A stretch of DNA of 22,415 nt from a virus: positions 1-22,415 of the IMG/VR virus record IMGVR_UViG_3300030060_007244; one strand, 5' to 3'. Position 1 is the first letter of the stretch. Each line of letters begins with the position of its first letter. The position numbers and the translations under genes are program-made. Shown piece by piece: positions 14,249 through 22,415 of this stretch. The notes below the pieces were generated by a model that did not search any database, was not told the origin of the DNA, and was given only the letters and a program-made list of their open reading frames with translations.

Positions 14249-14282
14249 ACCTGTTGATTTCCTAGTTTTAAGCCTATAAAAC
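14235..14282 (+). repeat. Short direct repeat near a possible promoter
   Basis: GTTTTAAG-A-TATAAAC (14235-14250) recurs 30 bases later as GTTTTAAG-CC-TATAAAAC (14265-14282). The second copy lies in the 40-base gap before ATG 14289; the first overlaps the end of the oxygenase gene. Both contain a TATAAA that could act as a -10 element, but the best upstream -35 match (TTGATT, 14254-14259) has only a 15-base spacer to the second. A weak tandem promoter or operator pair is possible. Confidence 0.3.
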
Positions 14283-14288
14283 TATACT

Positions 14289-14540
14289 ATGGCAAAGATT
14301 GTAGATGAACCAGTTCTTCTACGCTATGACACGATTGACGGTAAACAAGTGCCTGTCTATAGCGCAAAAGTAGAAACAACTGTAACAAACACAAAAACAG
14401 GACAAGAATATAGCAGTCACGAAGAAGTGGATGCTGACATAGCCAACCCTGCAACTGAGACTACTGAAGCGGATATCCGCAGAGATGTGCATGTAATTGC
14501 ACCAAACTTATTTAGTGGAGCAGCTACCGGGGATGACTAA
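14289..14540 (+). CDS. 83-aa acidic phage protein, unknown function
   Basis: This 83-residue protein begins MAKIVDEPVLLRYDTIDGKQ and has a beta-hairpin-like middle (VPVYSAKVETTVTNTKTGQE). The C-terminus is acidic and ends DIRRDVHVIAPNLFSGAATG. No enzymatic motif is seen. It lies after a 40-base gap, where a new transcription start is conceivable, and overlaps the first ejection-type gene by TAATG. A similar small gene often precedes the internal virion genes in related-looking phages, from memory. The role is unknown. Confidence 0.65.
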   Translation: MAKIVDEPVLLRYDTIDGKQVPVYSAKVETTVTNTKTGQEYSSHEEVDADIANPATETTEADIRRDVHVIAPNLFSGAATGDD

Positions 14541-15853
14541 TGTTAAAAAAATTTATTGAAGGTGTTAAAGACGTTTTACCAGCGATTGGTGGTACGCTTG
14601 GATATGCAATAGCAGGTCCAGCGGGTGCTGCCATAGGTTCTGGTTTAGGCTCTCTTGTCAGAGGAGATCCTGGTCAAGAAGCTTTTCAAAATGCATTACT
14701 AGCTGGTTCAATAGGCGCTGGTGGTCAACGTTTCTTATCTGGTGGCTCGGGTCCAATCGGACAATTTTTTGCAAAGGGTAACATACCCGGTGTTGTCGGT
14801 GGTGACACAGGAATATTAAAAGCATTTAGTCAACGTAGTTTTTCTCCAACCATGGAAGGTTTTGGATTTGGTGGTAAGTATTTACCGACTGAAACAGCGG
14901 AGGCTGCAAGAACGATTGGAGGCACTTACACGAGCGGTGAGGCGGGATATGGTATGCAAGGTGGTACCGAGATTAGTGGAGATACACTAAAAGAATTTAA
15001 CAGATTGAAAGGATTGGGCACAGGCACATCTGAAGGTGACTTATTAGACATGGCACGAAAAAATGTTCTAAGTGGTGAGGCAGGCGGTGATACTGGTATT
15101 TTGAGTCAAGCTTTAAGTTTTGGAAAAGAAAATCCAGAATTAGTATTGGGTGCTGGTTTATTGCTAGATCAAATGGGTTTCTTTGATGAGGGTGATAAAG
15201 ATGATTTGCCTGAGTCACCAGCAGCAGGTAGTCAAGGATCTTTACCAACAGGTTTAGCTCAGTTAATCGCTCCGGTTGTAGGAGCAGATGGAACCTATTC
15301 ATATGGCTTAGCTGCTGACGGTGGTATTATGAATGCTAAACAGGGTAAACAAGCTGAAGGCTTAACTGAAAGACAAGAAGAATTACTAAGAATGTTGGAG
15401 GAGCAGCGTAGACAAGAAATACTTGAACAGATGGAAAACGAAAGAAGGAAGTTTGAACAATTTCAGAATCCTAAATTTACGCCTGATAGAAAACTCACCA
15501 TAGGAGCTGCGGAAGGTATGATGATGGACCGTAAGTTCAATCCTGATGGTGGGGTTGCTGAAATGATGAACGGCAACATAGCAAGTTTTAAAGAAAATAG
15601 TCCAAGAAGAGATTTATTTTTAGAGAGAGAAGGTCCAATATCCGATGACCGTGGATCACCGAACAAGGACACTGTATTTGCAAAATTAGCTGACGGAGAG
15701 TTTGTAGTTAATGCTGACACGGTGGCTGATATAGGTTACGGTATGGGCGCAAAAAGTTTAGATCAAGCAAAAGAAATGGGTGGTTCTTTCTTTTATGGCT
15801 TACAGGACGCACAGAAAAAAGGTATATTAGGTAATATGGTAGGAACAGCATAA
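14540..15853 (+). CDS. Glycine-zipper internal virion-like protein
   Basis: This 437-residue protein is likely packaged in the virion, possibly for DNA ejection. The N-terminus has a glycine zipper, GGTLGYAIAGPAGAAIGSGL (17-36), of the kind that can insert into or line membranes. A glycine-rich low-complexity region follows, holding two GGDTGIL copies near residues 87-93 and 182-188. Residues about 275-310 form a charged coiled coil (TERQEELLRMLEEQRRQ). The C-terminal 70 residues (GPISDDRGSPNKDTVFAKLA then DGEFVVNADTV) resemble a short domain common in marine phage virion proteins, where 'LadGEFV.nAdtV' recurs. It begins with a TAATG overlap and heads a run of four large genes. The ejection role is inference from synteny with P22/T7-type modules. 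Confidence 0.62.
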   Translation: MLKKFIEGVKDVLPAIGGTLGYAIAGPAGAAIGSGLGSLVRGDPGQEAFQNALLAGSIGAGGQRFLSGGSGPIGQFFAKGNIPGVVGGDTGILKAFSQRSFSPTMEGFGFGGKYLPTETAEAARTIGGTYTSGEAGYGMQGGTEISGDTLKEFNRLKGLGTGTSEGDLLDMARKNVLSGEAGGDTGILSQALSFGKENPELVLGAGLLLDQMGFFDEGDKDDLPESPAAGSQGSLPTGLAQLIAPVVGADGTYSYGLAADGGIMNAKQGKQAEGLTERQEELLRMLEEQRRQEILEQMENERRKFEQFQNPKFTPDRKLTIGAAEGMMMDRKFNPDGGVAEMMNGNIASFKENSPRRDLFLEREGPISDDRGSPNKDTVFAKLADGEFVVNADTVADIGYGMGAKSLDQAKEMGGSFFYGLQDAQKKGILGNMVGTA

Positions 15854-16806
15854 TGGCAACAACAGAACAAATAATTAGACAACCACCCTTTATCGAAGAA
15901 AGGGCAGAACAACTTTTACAGTCTGTGTTTGGACCCAATGGAGTTGCTAACGTCGCTCAAACAATTCCTGCTGCTAGTGTTGCTCAGTTTCAACCTTTAC
16001 AAAACACTGCTTTTAGCGCTGCACAAACAGCAGCTAACGCGGGCGTGTCTTCAGGTATTGGTGCTTTTCAACCTTTCTTAGGTTCTGCTACTCAACAATT
16101 AGCAGGCGCTGGAACGACACTTGGTGCAGGAATAGGCACAATCGGACAGGGTGTGGGTATGGTTGGTCCATCAGGTGTTCAACAATTTATGGACCCGTAT
16201 CAACAACAGGTTACACAACAAGCATTGGCTGAAATAGACAGACAAGCAAACATGGCTAGAAACACAGCGGCAGCTCAAGCTGTGGGAGCAGGTGCTTTTG
16301 GTGGTGGCCGTGAGGGAGTGCAAAGAGCTGAACTTGATAGAAACTTACAAGATATTAAATCAAGAAGAATAGCAGAAGACCTACAAAGAAATTTTTTACA
16401 AGCTCAACAACAACAACTACGATCAGCTGCTACTCTTGGTCAACTAGGTCAACAAACGTTGGCTGGAGGTATTGCACAACAAGGTTTAGCGGAACAAATA
16501 GGAAACTTAGGCACTAGAGCACAACAATCAGGATTTGCAGACATACAACAATTATTAGGATTAGGATCTTTACAGCAACGACAAGATCAAATGCAAAGAG
16601 ACGTTGCTCGTCAAAATACATTAGAAGCACAAAGAGAACCTTTCGGCCGATTACAGTTTGCTTCTGATATTTTACGAGGTGTACCATCTGGTCAATCAAC
16701 ATTTCAAACACAACCTTCTCCTTCACCATTTAGTCAGTTACTTGGTGCAGGCGTTGGTTTAGCGGGTATTAGTTCACTACTAGGTCAAAGCGGATTCAGC
16801 TTATAA
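15853..16806 (+). CDS. Gln/Ala-rich internal virion-like protein
   Basis: This 317-residue protein is rich in Gln, Ala and Gly and predicted mostly helical. It has a conserved-looking core, FMDPYQQQVTQQALAEIDRQ then AQAVGAGAFGGGREGVQRAE (about 112-160). A DPY...vt..aL.ei.RQ segment followed by a Gly patch and R.. E is familiar from phage internal virion proteins. The region 170-260 has long amphipathic helices dominated by Gln. A hydrophobic glycine-rich segment closes the protein (LLGAGVGLAGISSLL). Overlaps of one base on both sides (TAATG) join it to its neighbours. A role in DNA ejection or in the internal core is inferred; an alternative is a tail-tube scaffold. Confidence 0.62.
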   Translation: MATTEQIIRQPPFIEERAEQLLQSVFGPNGVANVAQTIPAASVAQFQPLQNTAFSAAQTAANAGVSSGIGAFQPFLGSATQQLAGAGTTLGAGIGTIGQGVGMVGPSGVQQFMDPYQQQVTQQALAEIDRQANMARNTAAAQAVGAGAFGGGREGVQRAELDRNLQDIKSRRIAEDLQRNFLQAQQQQLRSAATLGQLGQQTLAGGIAQQGLAEQIGNLGTRAQQSGFADIQQLLGLGSLQQRQDQMQRDVARQNTLEAQREPFGRLQFASDILRGVPSGQSTFQTQPSPSPFSQLLGAGVGLAGISSLLGQSGFSL

Positions 16807-19502
16807 TGAATGATATATATAATAGAAAAATGTTTGTTCAAGGCTTCAATCGGGGCAGAAGAGTTACTCGATACGGTTTACCTGCCGGAGCTGGTCAAGA
16901 TAGTTTAGGTGGAGCCTTATTAGGCTTTGATATTTTAGGTGGTTTTAATAAAGCTGCCGACATGAGAGCTGAAGGTGTACAAGATCCAGAAGGGTCGTAT
17001 CCTTTTCTTTCACAAGGTATAGGTCAGGTGTTTAGTACTGTGCCTGAGTATTACAAACAAGGATACAATCAGATATTAGCTCCTTTCCTTGACCTTAGTA
17101 AAACAGCGATTGGTGAAGGTATGGTCGGTATCGGTGCTTCAAGAGGTGATGTCTCTAGATCAGGCTTGTTAGATCCTGCTGGTAGATTTGAAACGGAGGC
17201 TAACCCATACGGTCTTGTAGTAAAGCCAGGCTTGTTTGGTAACCCACGTGAAAATATGATTATTGCCTTTGATCAAGAATATCCAAGAGGTAGTCAGAAG
17301 AGAAAAAATTTCATAATTGAAAAAGCTCAAGAACCTGGATTTAGTTCTAAGCTAGCTTTGTATGGTGTATCTCAAACAGAAATATCTGCTCTTAGTGATG
17401 ATATCATTGAAGCAGTTGGACCTACAGATCCTAAGTTTCTTAAAAAAACACCAACCCCTGATACAGCATTTGCTACAAGAGATGATGCTGCAGGTATGGA
17501 GGAAGGCACAAAACGATTAGTTGAACTACTAAGACCTAAGGAACCTTTCAGTGAAACAAACCCTGGTGATCTTAACGTGATGCAAGAGATTGTTGACGCA
17601 AGAAAAAAGTCAGCACAAGAAGACGATATCGGTGAGCAAGAAAAACAAAATTTAGAAGGAGATTCTGGATCTGGTGAGCCAGGTAGTGTGGAGAATGAGA
17701 CTGATTATTTAGCAGAGCTGCAAGGTGAGCTTGATAGTGCGGAGAGTCAAAAAGAAGCTTTTAACTTTGAAGATGAAGTTGACAGATTAAAAAAAGTTTT
17801 ATCAGAACAAACAGATGTTGATGATCCTACAACACCTGCTCTTCTTCTTTTACAATTAGCATCTAATTTAATATCTGGTAAAACAAGTGAAAGAGGATTC
17901 ACTGGTTTCTTAGATGTGTTAGGTCAAGCTAGTCAACCTGTGCTTGATAGCGCAATAAAACTATCAGCAGCAGAAAGAGCACGAAAACAAGAGATTGGTG
18001 CTTCTGCAGTCGGTCTGGCTTTACAAAGAGAAAAAGATTTAATAGAAGCAGCTCAAGCTCAATCAGATAAAATTTTAGATTTATCTGCACCCTTTGATGA
18101 AACTCAATATATTCATAAATTAATTGTTGGTCCTAATGGAGAAAAATTAGGTTACGATACTAGTGTGAATCCTATCCCTGTTAACTCAAACGCGCAAGCG
18201 TTGCCATACTTACAAGCACAGCCTTTTATCATTGACGGAGAAGACGGTAAAACTAAAACTGTTAATTTAGTTGGATTTGAGATGTTAAAGACAGATCAAC
18301 CTCCTGAATTTATACTTGGTCTAAGAGATCCTGACGGTTACTACAAATCAGGCGGCCCTAATCAATTACTAACAGAAATATTAAAAAACATGTCCGTGGC
18401 TAACTCTTTTAAAACAGACGTTTTAGGTGATGATGAATCAACTTTTTCTTTAGTTGGTGCTACCTATCTACTTCAAAACACTGCCTTTAAATTTTCAGAC
18501 ATTGTAGATGCTTTTAAAAACGATAAAAATCTTCAACAAAGAGTTGGGGATAATTTTAGTGTTTCCGAAGTTGAAAAAATTCAAGGTAAGTTACAAGAGA
18601 TAGACAGTCATCCTGACTTTAGACCAGAAGAAAAAGCACGAATGAAAGAAAACTTAATACTAGAAGCTTCTGGTTTTAACTATAGAAACGCTTTAGTTGC
18701 AAAAACAGAAGAATTATTAAGTGACCAAATAAGAGTTGGTAATAATAGTTTTACTCTTAGACAATTAGCTTTACTAGAGCCTGGCTCATTGGACGATCAA
18801 GAGATTATAATGGCAGCTCCTACAACTGATATCATGACAAGTTCAGGTGAAACAATGTCATTGTCTGGAGATGAAATAATAGAGGCAGCTAAAGAAAAAG
18901 TTGCTGTTATACAAAATGCGTTAGGTCAAAGTGAAATAGGTTATGACTTAAAAACTGGTGAATATGACATAAGACCTATTGATTCTTTTGATGATCAAGC
19001 ATTGACTGTGAACGTGTTTGGCAAGAACATACAAATATCAAACAAAATTTCACAGGTTCAAACTTATTCTACTTTGTTAGGTTTTGGTTTCGCACAAACA
19101 ATTCAACCTGATCAAAGATTGTTGAAAGATACAATTGAAAAATCATTAGCTAACTTTGCTATCACAGATATAACATCAGGTCCTAAACAAGTCAGAGGTA
19201 GAGTTGATACATATATAGGTTTATTAGAAAAGTCTTATAACACAATTATAAACAATACTTTCACCGATGATTACGCTCCAAGATATCAATACTTTGATGG
19301 TAAAAGATCAATTACTGAATTTAAAGGTGGTGATGCCATTAGATACGCTGGTAATAATCAAAACAATCTAAATGTAAACTTTAATCAAAAAGAAAGCGCT
19401 GTGAATGATTCTATTAATACAGGTCAGAACAATGCACAAAAAGATGATTACTATAATCTAAATGAGTTTATTGATTCAATAACACAGGAGGCTATTCAAT
19501 AA
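16806..19502 (+). CDS. Large internal virion-like protein 1 (898 aa)
   Basis: This 898-residue protein is one of two large ones that end the module. The N-terminus is basic (YNRKMFVQGFNRGRRVTRYG) and leads into a glycine-rich segment. An acidic, Glu/Ser-rich linker with a coiled-coil stretch lies near 285-340 (for example LAELQGELDSAESQKEA). Residues about 345-420 form hydrophobic, Ala-rich helices (LLLQLASNLISGKTSERGF). The rest is mixed helix and strand without recognisable enzyme motifs; no lysozyme or transglycosylase signature is visible. Its position and size parallel the large ejection proteins that follow the nozzle in P22- and T7-type phages, and this is the main basis of the call. 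AGGAGG near its end serves the next gene. Confidence 0.6.
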   Translation: MNDIYNRKMFVQGFNRGRRVTRYGLPAGAGQDSLGGALLGFDILGGFNKAADMRAEGVQDPEGSYPFLSQGIGQVFSTVPEYYKQGYNQILAPFLDLSKTAIGEGMVGIGASRGDVSRSGLLDPAGRFETEANPYGLVVKPGLFGNPRENMIIAFDQEYPRGSQKRKNFIIEKAQEPGFSSKLALYGVSQTEISALSDDIIEAVGPTDPKFLKKTPTPDTAFATRDDAAGMEEGTKRLVELLRPKEPFSETNPGDLNVMQEIVDARKKSAQEDDIGEQEKQNLEGDSGSGEPGSVENETDYLAELQGELDSAESQKEAFNFEDEVDRLKKVLSEQTDVDDPTTPALLLLQLASNLISGKTSERGFTGFLDVLGQASQPVLDSAIKLSAAERARKQEIGASAVGLALQREKDLIEAAQAQSDKILDLSAPFDETQYIHKLIVGPNGEKLGYDTSVNPIPVNSNAQALPYLQAQPFIIDGEDGKTKTVNLVGFEMLKTDQPPEFILGLRDPDGYYKSGGPNQLLTEILKNMSVANSFKTDVLGDDESTFSLVGATYLLQNTAFKFSDIVDAFKNDKNLQQRVGDNFSVSEVEKIQGKLQEIDSHPDFRPEEKARMKENLILEASGFNYRNALVAKTEELLSDQIRVGNNSFTLRQLALLEPGSLDDQEIIMAAPTTDIMTSSGETMSLSGDEIIEAAKEKVAVIQNALGQSEIGYDLKTGEYDIRPIDSFDDQALTVNVFGKNIQISNKISQVQTYSTLLGFGFAQTIQPDQRLLKDTIEKSLANFAITDITSGPKQVRGRVDTYIGLLEKSYNTIINNTFTDDYAPRYQYFDGKRSITEFKGGDAIRYAGNNQNNLNVNFNQKESAVNDSINTGQNNAQKDDYYNLNEFIDSITQEAIQ
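19486..19491 (+). promoter_or_regulatory. Shine-Dalgarno for the last large internal protein
   Basis: AGGAGG lies 10 bases before ATG 19502, inside the last codons of the preceding gene. It suggests strong independent initiation in addition to TAATG coupling. Confidence 0.5.
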
Positions 19503-22273
19503 TGAAAACTTTTATGAGTCTTGCTGACGTTTTAGAGTCTATAATGAAAGGTAAACAACAAACAAACATGCCTGAATTAAGTCCTGGTATTCCTTTAGCT
19601 GATGTTCGTGCAATGGCAGAAGGTGATTTAGTTGAAGCAGGGACAGAACCTGATTTACCAAAAGATGCAGTTCTTCCTAAAGTTAGTGTGTTTGGTGTTG
19701 ACTTTACTCAATCAGCGCAAAAGTATTCTCAAGATCCGGGTCGTTTTGAAACTGCAAAGATACCTCTTGATAAGATGAAAGAAATTATCGTTCAAGTTGG
19801 TAAGGTTGGCATGGAAAAAGGTGTGCCTGAAGAAGTGATTATGCAAGACATACAGAGTTACATGAATCGTTTTGGTTACACGGAAGACATGTTACATCCT
19901 GAGTCTGTAAGAGTAAAAGACATAGATGATAAATATAAATATTTTACAAACAGACCTAACCCTTTGCCTGCACTAAAACTTACAAGCGATATAACCGCTA
20001 GTGTGGGGGGTGCGATTGCAGGAGCTAAATTAGGTGCAAAGTTTGGTAGATTTTTTGGTTTACCTGGTGCAGCTATTGGTAGTATTTTTGGAGGCACCGC
20101 GGGTTTAGTAGCTAGTTTAGCAGGATACGAAGGTTTAATTACTGATCTTAATAAAAAAGGTGTTTTGTACAGTCCTACTTTTGATGAGTTTGGTGACATG
20201 ATTGGTTTTGAAGAAGGTGTAAACAGACCGACACAAGAAGAATTAAAAGAGTATTTAAAAAAAGAAGCTCAGTTTGATTTAGCTTTTGGTGGTGGTATCG
20301 TTGCTGCCAGACCTGTTCTTGGTTTATTCAAAGCAGGGTTTAACAAATTGGTTGGTGTAGATCCTAAAGTATATCAAAGGTTAAAAGATATAGGAGTAGA
20401 TCCAGGTAGAGCAGAAGTGTCTAGTATTCCCATTATAAATTCTTTTCCTAATACGTTTGGTAGGATACCTTTCTTTGGTCCAGCCTTTCAAAAAGCTTAC
20501 AAGAAAAACGCAGAAAAGTTTGCAAAAACAGGTGATACAATTATACCTGGCTTTAAAGATTTAACCAATGCCGCTCAGGGCGGACCAGCTACAATCTTAG
20601 CTGAGATGGGTGTTAATGTTAGAAAAGCCTTTCTAGATGCTAATGATGTAGCAATAAAAGAAGTTGTTAAACAATACAACCTCGTTGCCGACATAGGTCA
20701 ACAAATGGGAAAAGCTTTTGATATTCGTGAGTTAAGAAACATTGCTCAACCACTTCTTAAAAAAATAACAGCTTATGAAGATTTAGCACCAGATAAATCA
20801 AGTGCACAAGCTTTTAAGATTTTAAGAGAAATACTTGATCCTAAAAACTATGACAACAGAGGAGAGTTTGTGGACTATAATAGATTCAAGGCGCTTCGAT
20901 CATCAATAGCTGGTGCTATAGGCAACATGACAGAACAAGGATCTAAAAGAACATACAAAGAAGGTGTTAATGATTTCTTAGCTTTACAAAGAGTGCTAGA
21001 TACAGCTGGAGGTAAACCAGTCATGCCCGCCGGTATGAACCCGGCAGAGTTTAACAACCTTAGAGATGCTTTTATGAAACAGTTAAGAGACGCTGACAAA
21101 AACTATGCTCAGACTGTGACTCTTTTTGGAGGCACGATAAACCGTAACTTTAAAGGTGTTGGAGATTTTTATATCGAAGATCAGATAAGATTAGGTGGTG
21201 ACTTTACTAATGATATTTTTGAAAAAGCTTTTAAGTTTAACTCAGTTGAGGGTGTAGAAACAATAAGAAAAATATTTAGCAAAGTCGATGGCGGTGATCA
21301 ATTGTTTAAAGACGCAGTTGCGTTTAAGGTAGGTAAATCATTTAGAGATTCTTTTGTGTCTGAAGGTGCAGAAAGATTTGGACCAAGAGCCGCCTTAGAA
21401 GACATGGGCACACTTCGTTTTAGCACAGAAATATTTAAAAAGAATTTAGGATTAGATCAAGTATCTAGTCTAGACAACTCTACGTTACAAGGACTTGGTC
21501 ATGCTTTGAAGAAAGCAAACTTAGTGGGAGACTCAGGAAAGGCTTTAGATGTTGACACACTTAGAGACTTCTCTAATGCTACCGCTTTATTCTTTAATAA
21601 TAAAAACTTTAACATGTCTACCTTCTTGGCTAGAAGAGCTCAGATTGGTGGTACTAAGTCTATTTTAAGATCTATAACTGGTGGTGGTTTAGTTGCAACA
21701 GGTGGTGCTGTAACCGCTGGTGTATTGCCAACATTAATAGGTTTGTTAGCAGCTCGATACTCATCAAGATTGTTTGCTAATCCTTTTGTGATTAGACCTT
21801 TTGCTCAAGCTATGGATGACGCTGCTAAGGGAACTTTTTTAAAAGATCCTAAAAGAGTTGAAAATGTAGCAAGATTACTTAAAAATTTATTTGATCAAGA
21901 CAAAGAATTGTTTTCTAATATAGAAAATGATTTTAATGAAATACAATCTAGAGCTGCAAACTCAAGAGCCTTTAATCTTGGATCAGTGTTCTTTGATAAT
22001 AAAAGTAATATGAACAATGCTAAATTTGTAGGTGATATTGTTAACAAAACAAAAAATAAAGTATCTGAAGTAAGCAACAAAGTTATACCTATCTCTTCTA
22101 ATGAAGCACAGTCACCTGAGGCTGAAGTTAAAGTTCCAACAGAAGATCAAGTAGCTAGACCAGTTCTTCCTAACATCAATGAAGTGATTGATAGACCTTT
22201 ATCAGCGCAGAGAGCTGAAGTATTATTTCCACAAGATGAATTATTACAGGCATCATTAAAGAGGAGAGTATAA
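19502..22273 (+). CDS. Large internal virion-like protein 2 with glycine zippers (923 aa)
   Basis: This 923-residue protein is probably a DNA-ejection or internal core protein. It contains a strong glycine zipper at about 166-208 (SVGGAIAGAKLGAKFGRFFG, then GAAIGSIFGGTAGLVASLAG) and a second hydrophobic glycine-rich segment near 724-758 (GGGLVATGGAVTAGVLPTLI). Both could cross or line a membrane. Between them lies a long, mostly helical, Lys/Asp/Phe-rich region with repeated FxKAF and RDA-type segments, without catalytic motifs I can name. It follows the 898-aa gene with a TAATG overlap and an AGGAGG. Large proteins carrying membrane-active Gly segments at this position are expected for the channel that short-tailed phages build through the envelope at infection; here that is inference. 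Confidence 0.62.
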   Translation: MKTFMSLADVLESIMKGKQQTNMPELSPGIPLADVRAMAEGDLVEAGTEPDLPKDAVLPKVSVFGVDFTQSAQKYSQDPGRFETAKIPLDKMKEIIVQVGKVGMEKGVPEEVIMQDIQSYMNRFGYTEDMLHPESVRVKDIDDKYKYFTNRPNPLPALKLTSDITASVGGAIAGAKLGAKFGRFFGLPGAAIGSIFGGTAGLVASLAGYEGLITDLNKKGVLYSPTFDEFGDMIGFEEGVNRPTQEELKEYLKKEAQFDLAFGGGIVAARPVLGLFKAGFNKLVGVDPKVYQRLKDIGVDPGRAEVSSIPIINSFPNTFGRIPFFGPAFQKAYKKNAEKFAKTGDTIIPGFKDLTNAAQGGPATILAEMGVNVRKAFLDANDVAIKEVVKQYNLVADIGQQMGKAFDIRELRNIAQPLLKKITAYEDLAPDKSSAQAFKILREILDPKNYDNRGEFVDYNRFKALRSSIAGAIGNMTEQGSKRTYKEGVNDFLALQRVLDTAGGKPVMPAGMNPAEFNNLRDAFMKQLRDADKNYAQTVTLFGGTINRNFKGVGDFYIEDQIRLGGDFTNDIFEKAFKFNSVEGVETIRKIFSKVDGGDQLFKDAVAFKVGKSFRDSFVSEGAERFGPRAALEDMGTLRFSTEIFKKNLGLDQVSSLDNSTLQGLGHALKKANLVGDSGKALDVDTLRDFSNATALFFNNKNFNMSTFLARRAQIGGTKSILRSITGGGLVATGGAVTAGVLPTLIGLLAARYSSRLFANPFVIRPFAQAMDDAAKGTFLKDPKRVENVARLLKNLFDQDKELFSNIENDFNEIQSRAANSRAFNLGSVFFDNKSNMNNAKFVGDIVNKTKNKVSEVSNKVIPISSNEAQSPEAEVKVPTEDQVARPVLPNINEVIDRPLSAQRAEVLFPQDELLQASLKRRV

Positions 22274-22415
22274 TGGCTCGAGGTAGAAAAAGAAAAACAG
22301 GTGATACAAGAAGTTTTGGTCAGTTTAAAAAAGAACAAGGATTACCTCCAGCTAATAGACCTATCACTCGAGGCACTGCGGGTAGTGGATATCAAGCGGG
22401 TAGTGATTCCATTAC
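22273..22415 (+). CDS. N-terminal part of a basic protein, cut by the window end
   Basis: A frame opens at ATG 22273, overlapping the previous stop (TAATG), 6 bases after GAGGAG. It stays open for 47 codons to the end. The visible residues begin MARGRKRKTGDTRSFGQFKK and continue Gly/Ser/Pro-rich. The start is strongly basic, which would suit contact with DNA or another virion protein. No domain can be named from so little. It is probably another virion or packaging-related protein, because the gene run has not ended. Confidence 0.6.
   Translation, partial: MARGRKRKTGDTRSFGQFKKEQGLPPANRPITRGTAGSGYQAGSDSI

Noticed and set aside
16806-19502. Lysozyme or transglycosylase domain in the large internal proteins
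   Set aside because: No recognisable catalytic Glu context or goose-type/slt signature was visible by eye; a profile search would be needed to exclude a divergent one.
1-22415. tRNA genes, CRISPR arrays, integrase, attachment sites or insertion sequences
   Set aside because: Genes fill nearly all the sequence and the largest gap is 50 bases. I saw no cloverleaf, no array of spaced direct repeats and no recombinase or transposase motif.

Overview
The window looks like part of the genome of a tailed double-stranded DNA phage (Caudoviricetes), most likely a marine, short-tailed (podovirus-type) phage known mainly from environmental sequence. All 26 genes called lie on the + strand. They are packed with almost no intergenic space; most junctions overlap as TAATG or ATGA. 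The proteins are of virion type, and I see no rRNA, tRNA, CRISPR or insertion sequence. The low G+C and the protein style (WG-pentad proteins, GGGKV micro-protein, 2-oxoglutarate oxygenases among tail genes) resemble uncultured marine phages. The host cannot be read from the sequence; a low-G+C marine alphaproteobacterium is only a guess.

Layout. (1) 1-2906: end of an unrecognised gene, a 53-aa Gly/Lys repeat micro-protein, two head-tail adaptor-like proteins (the first P22 gp4-like, the second SU10-adaptor-like) separated by a small zinc-ribbon protein, then a small Ser/Thr-rich structural protein. (2) 2924-5925: a repetitive beta-rich protein, a collar-type tail fibre protein with two HxH motifs, a Cys-containing protein and a small unknown. 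(3) 5946-10746: a markedly AT-rich island of eight genes: five candidate 2-oxoglutarate/Fe(II) oxygenases, a GT9-like glycosyltransferase, a GT-A-like glycosyltransferase and a SAM-methyltransferase-like protein. (4) 10778-14540: a P22 gp10-like nozzle/stabilisation protein, a cupin-fold protein, two small proteins, a further oxygenase and a small unknown. (5) 14540-22273: four consecutive large glycine-, glutamine- or helix-rich proteins that look like internal virion/DNA-ejection proteins, then the start of another basic protein that leaves the window.

How it fits together. The order gp4-like adaptor, gp10-like nozzle, ejection proteins matches the logic of P22-type podovirus tail-machine modules. 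Embedded in it are seven putative oxygenase/cupin enzymes plus two glycosyltransferases and a methyltransferase. The most interesting hypothesis is a hydroxylation-glycosylation-methylation pathway made at the same time as the tail, decorating either a virion protein (for example the fibre) or the host surface glycan. This is inference from gene order and motifs; the substrates are unknown.
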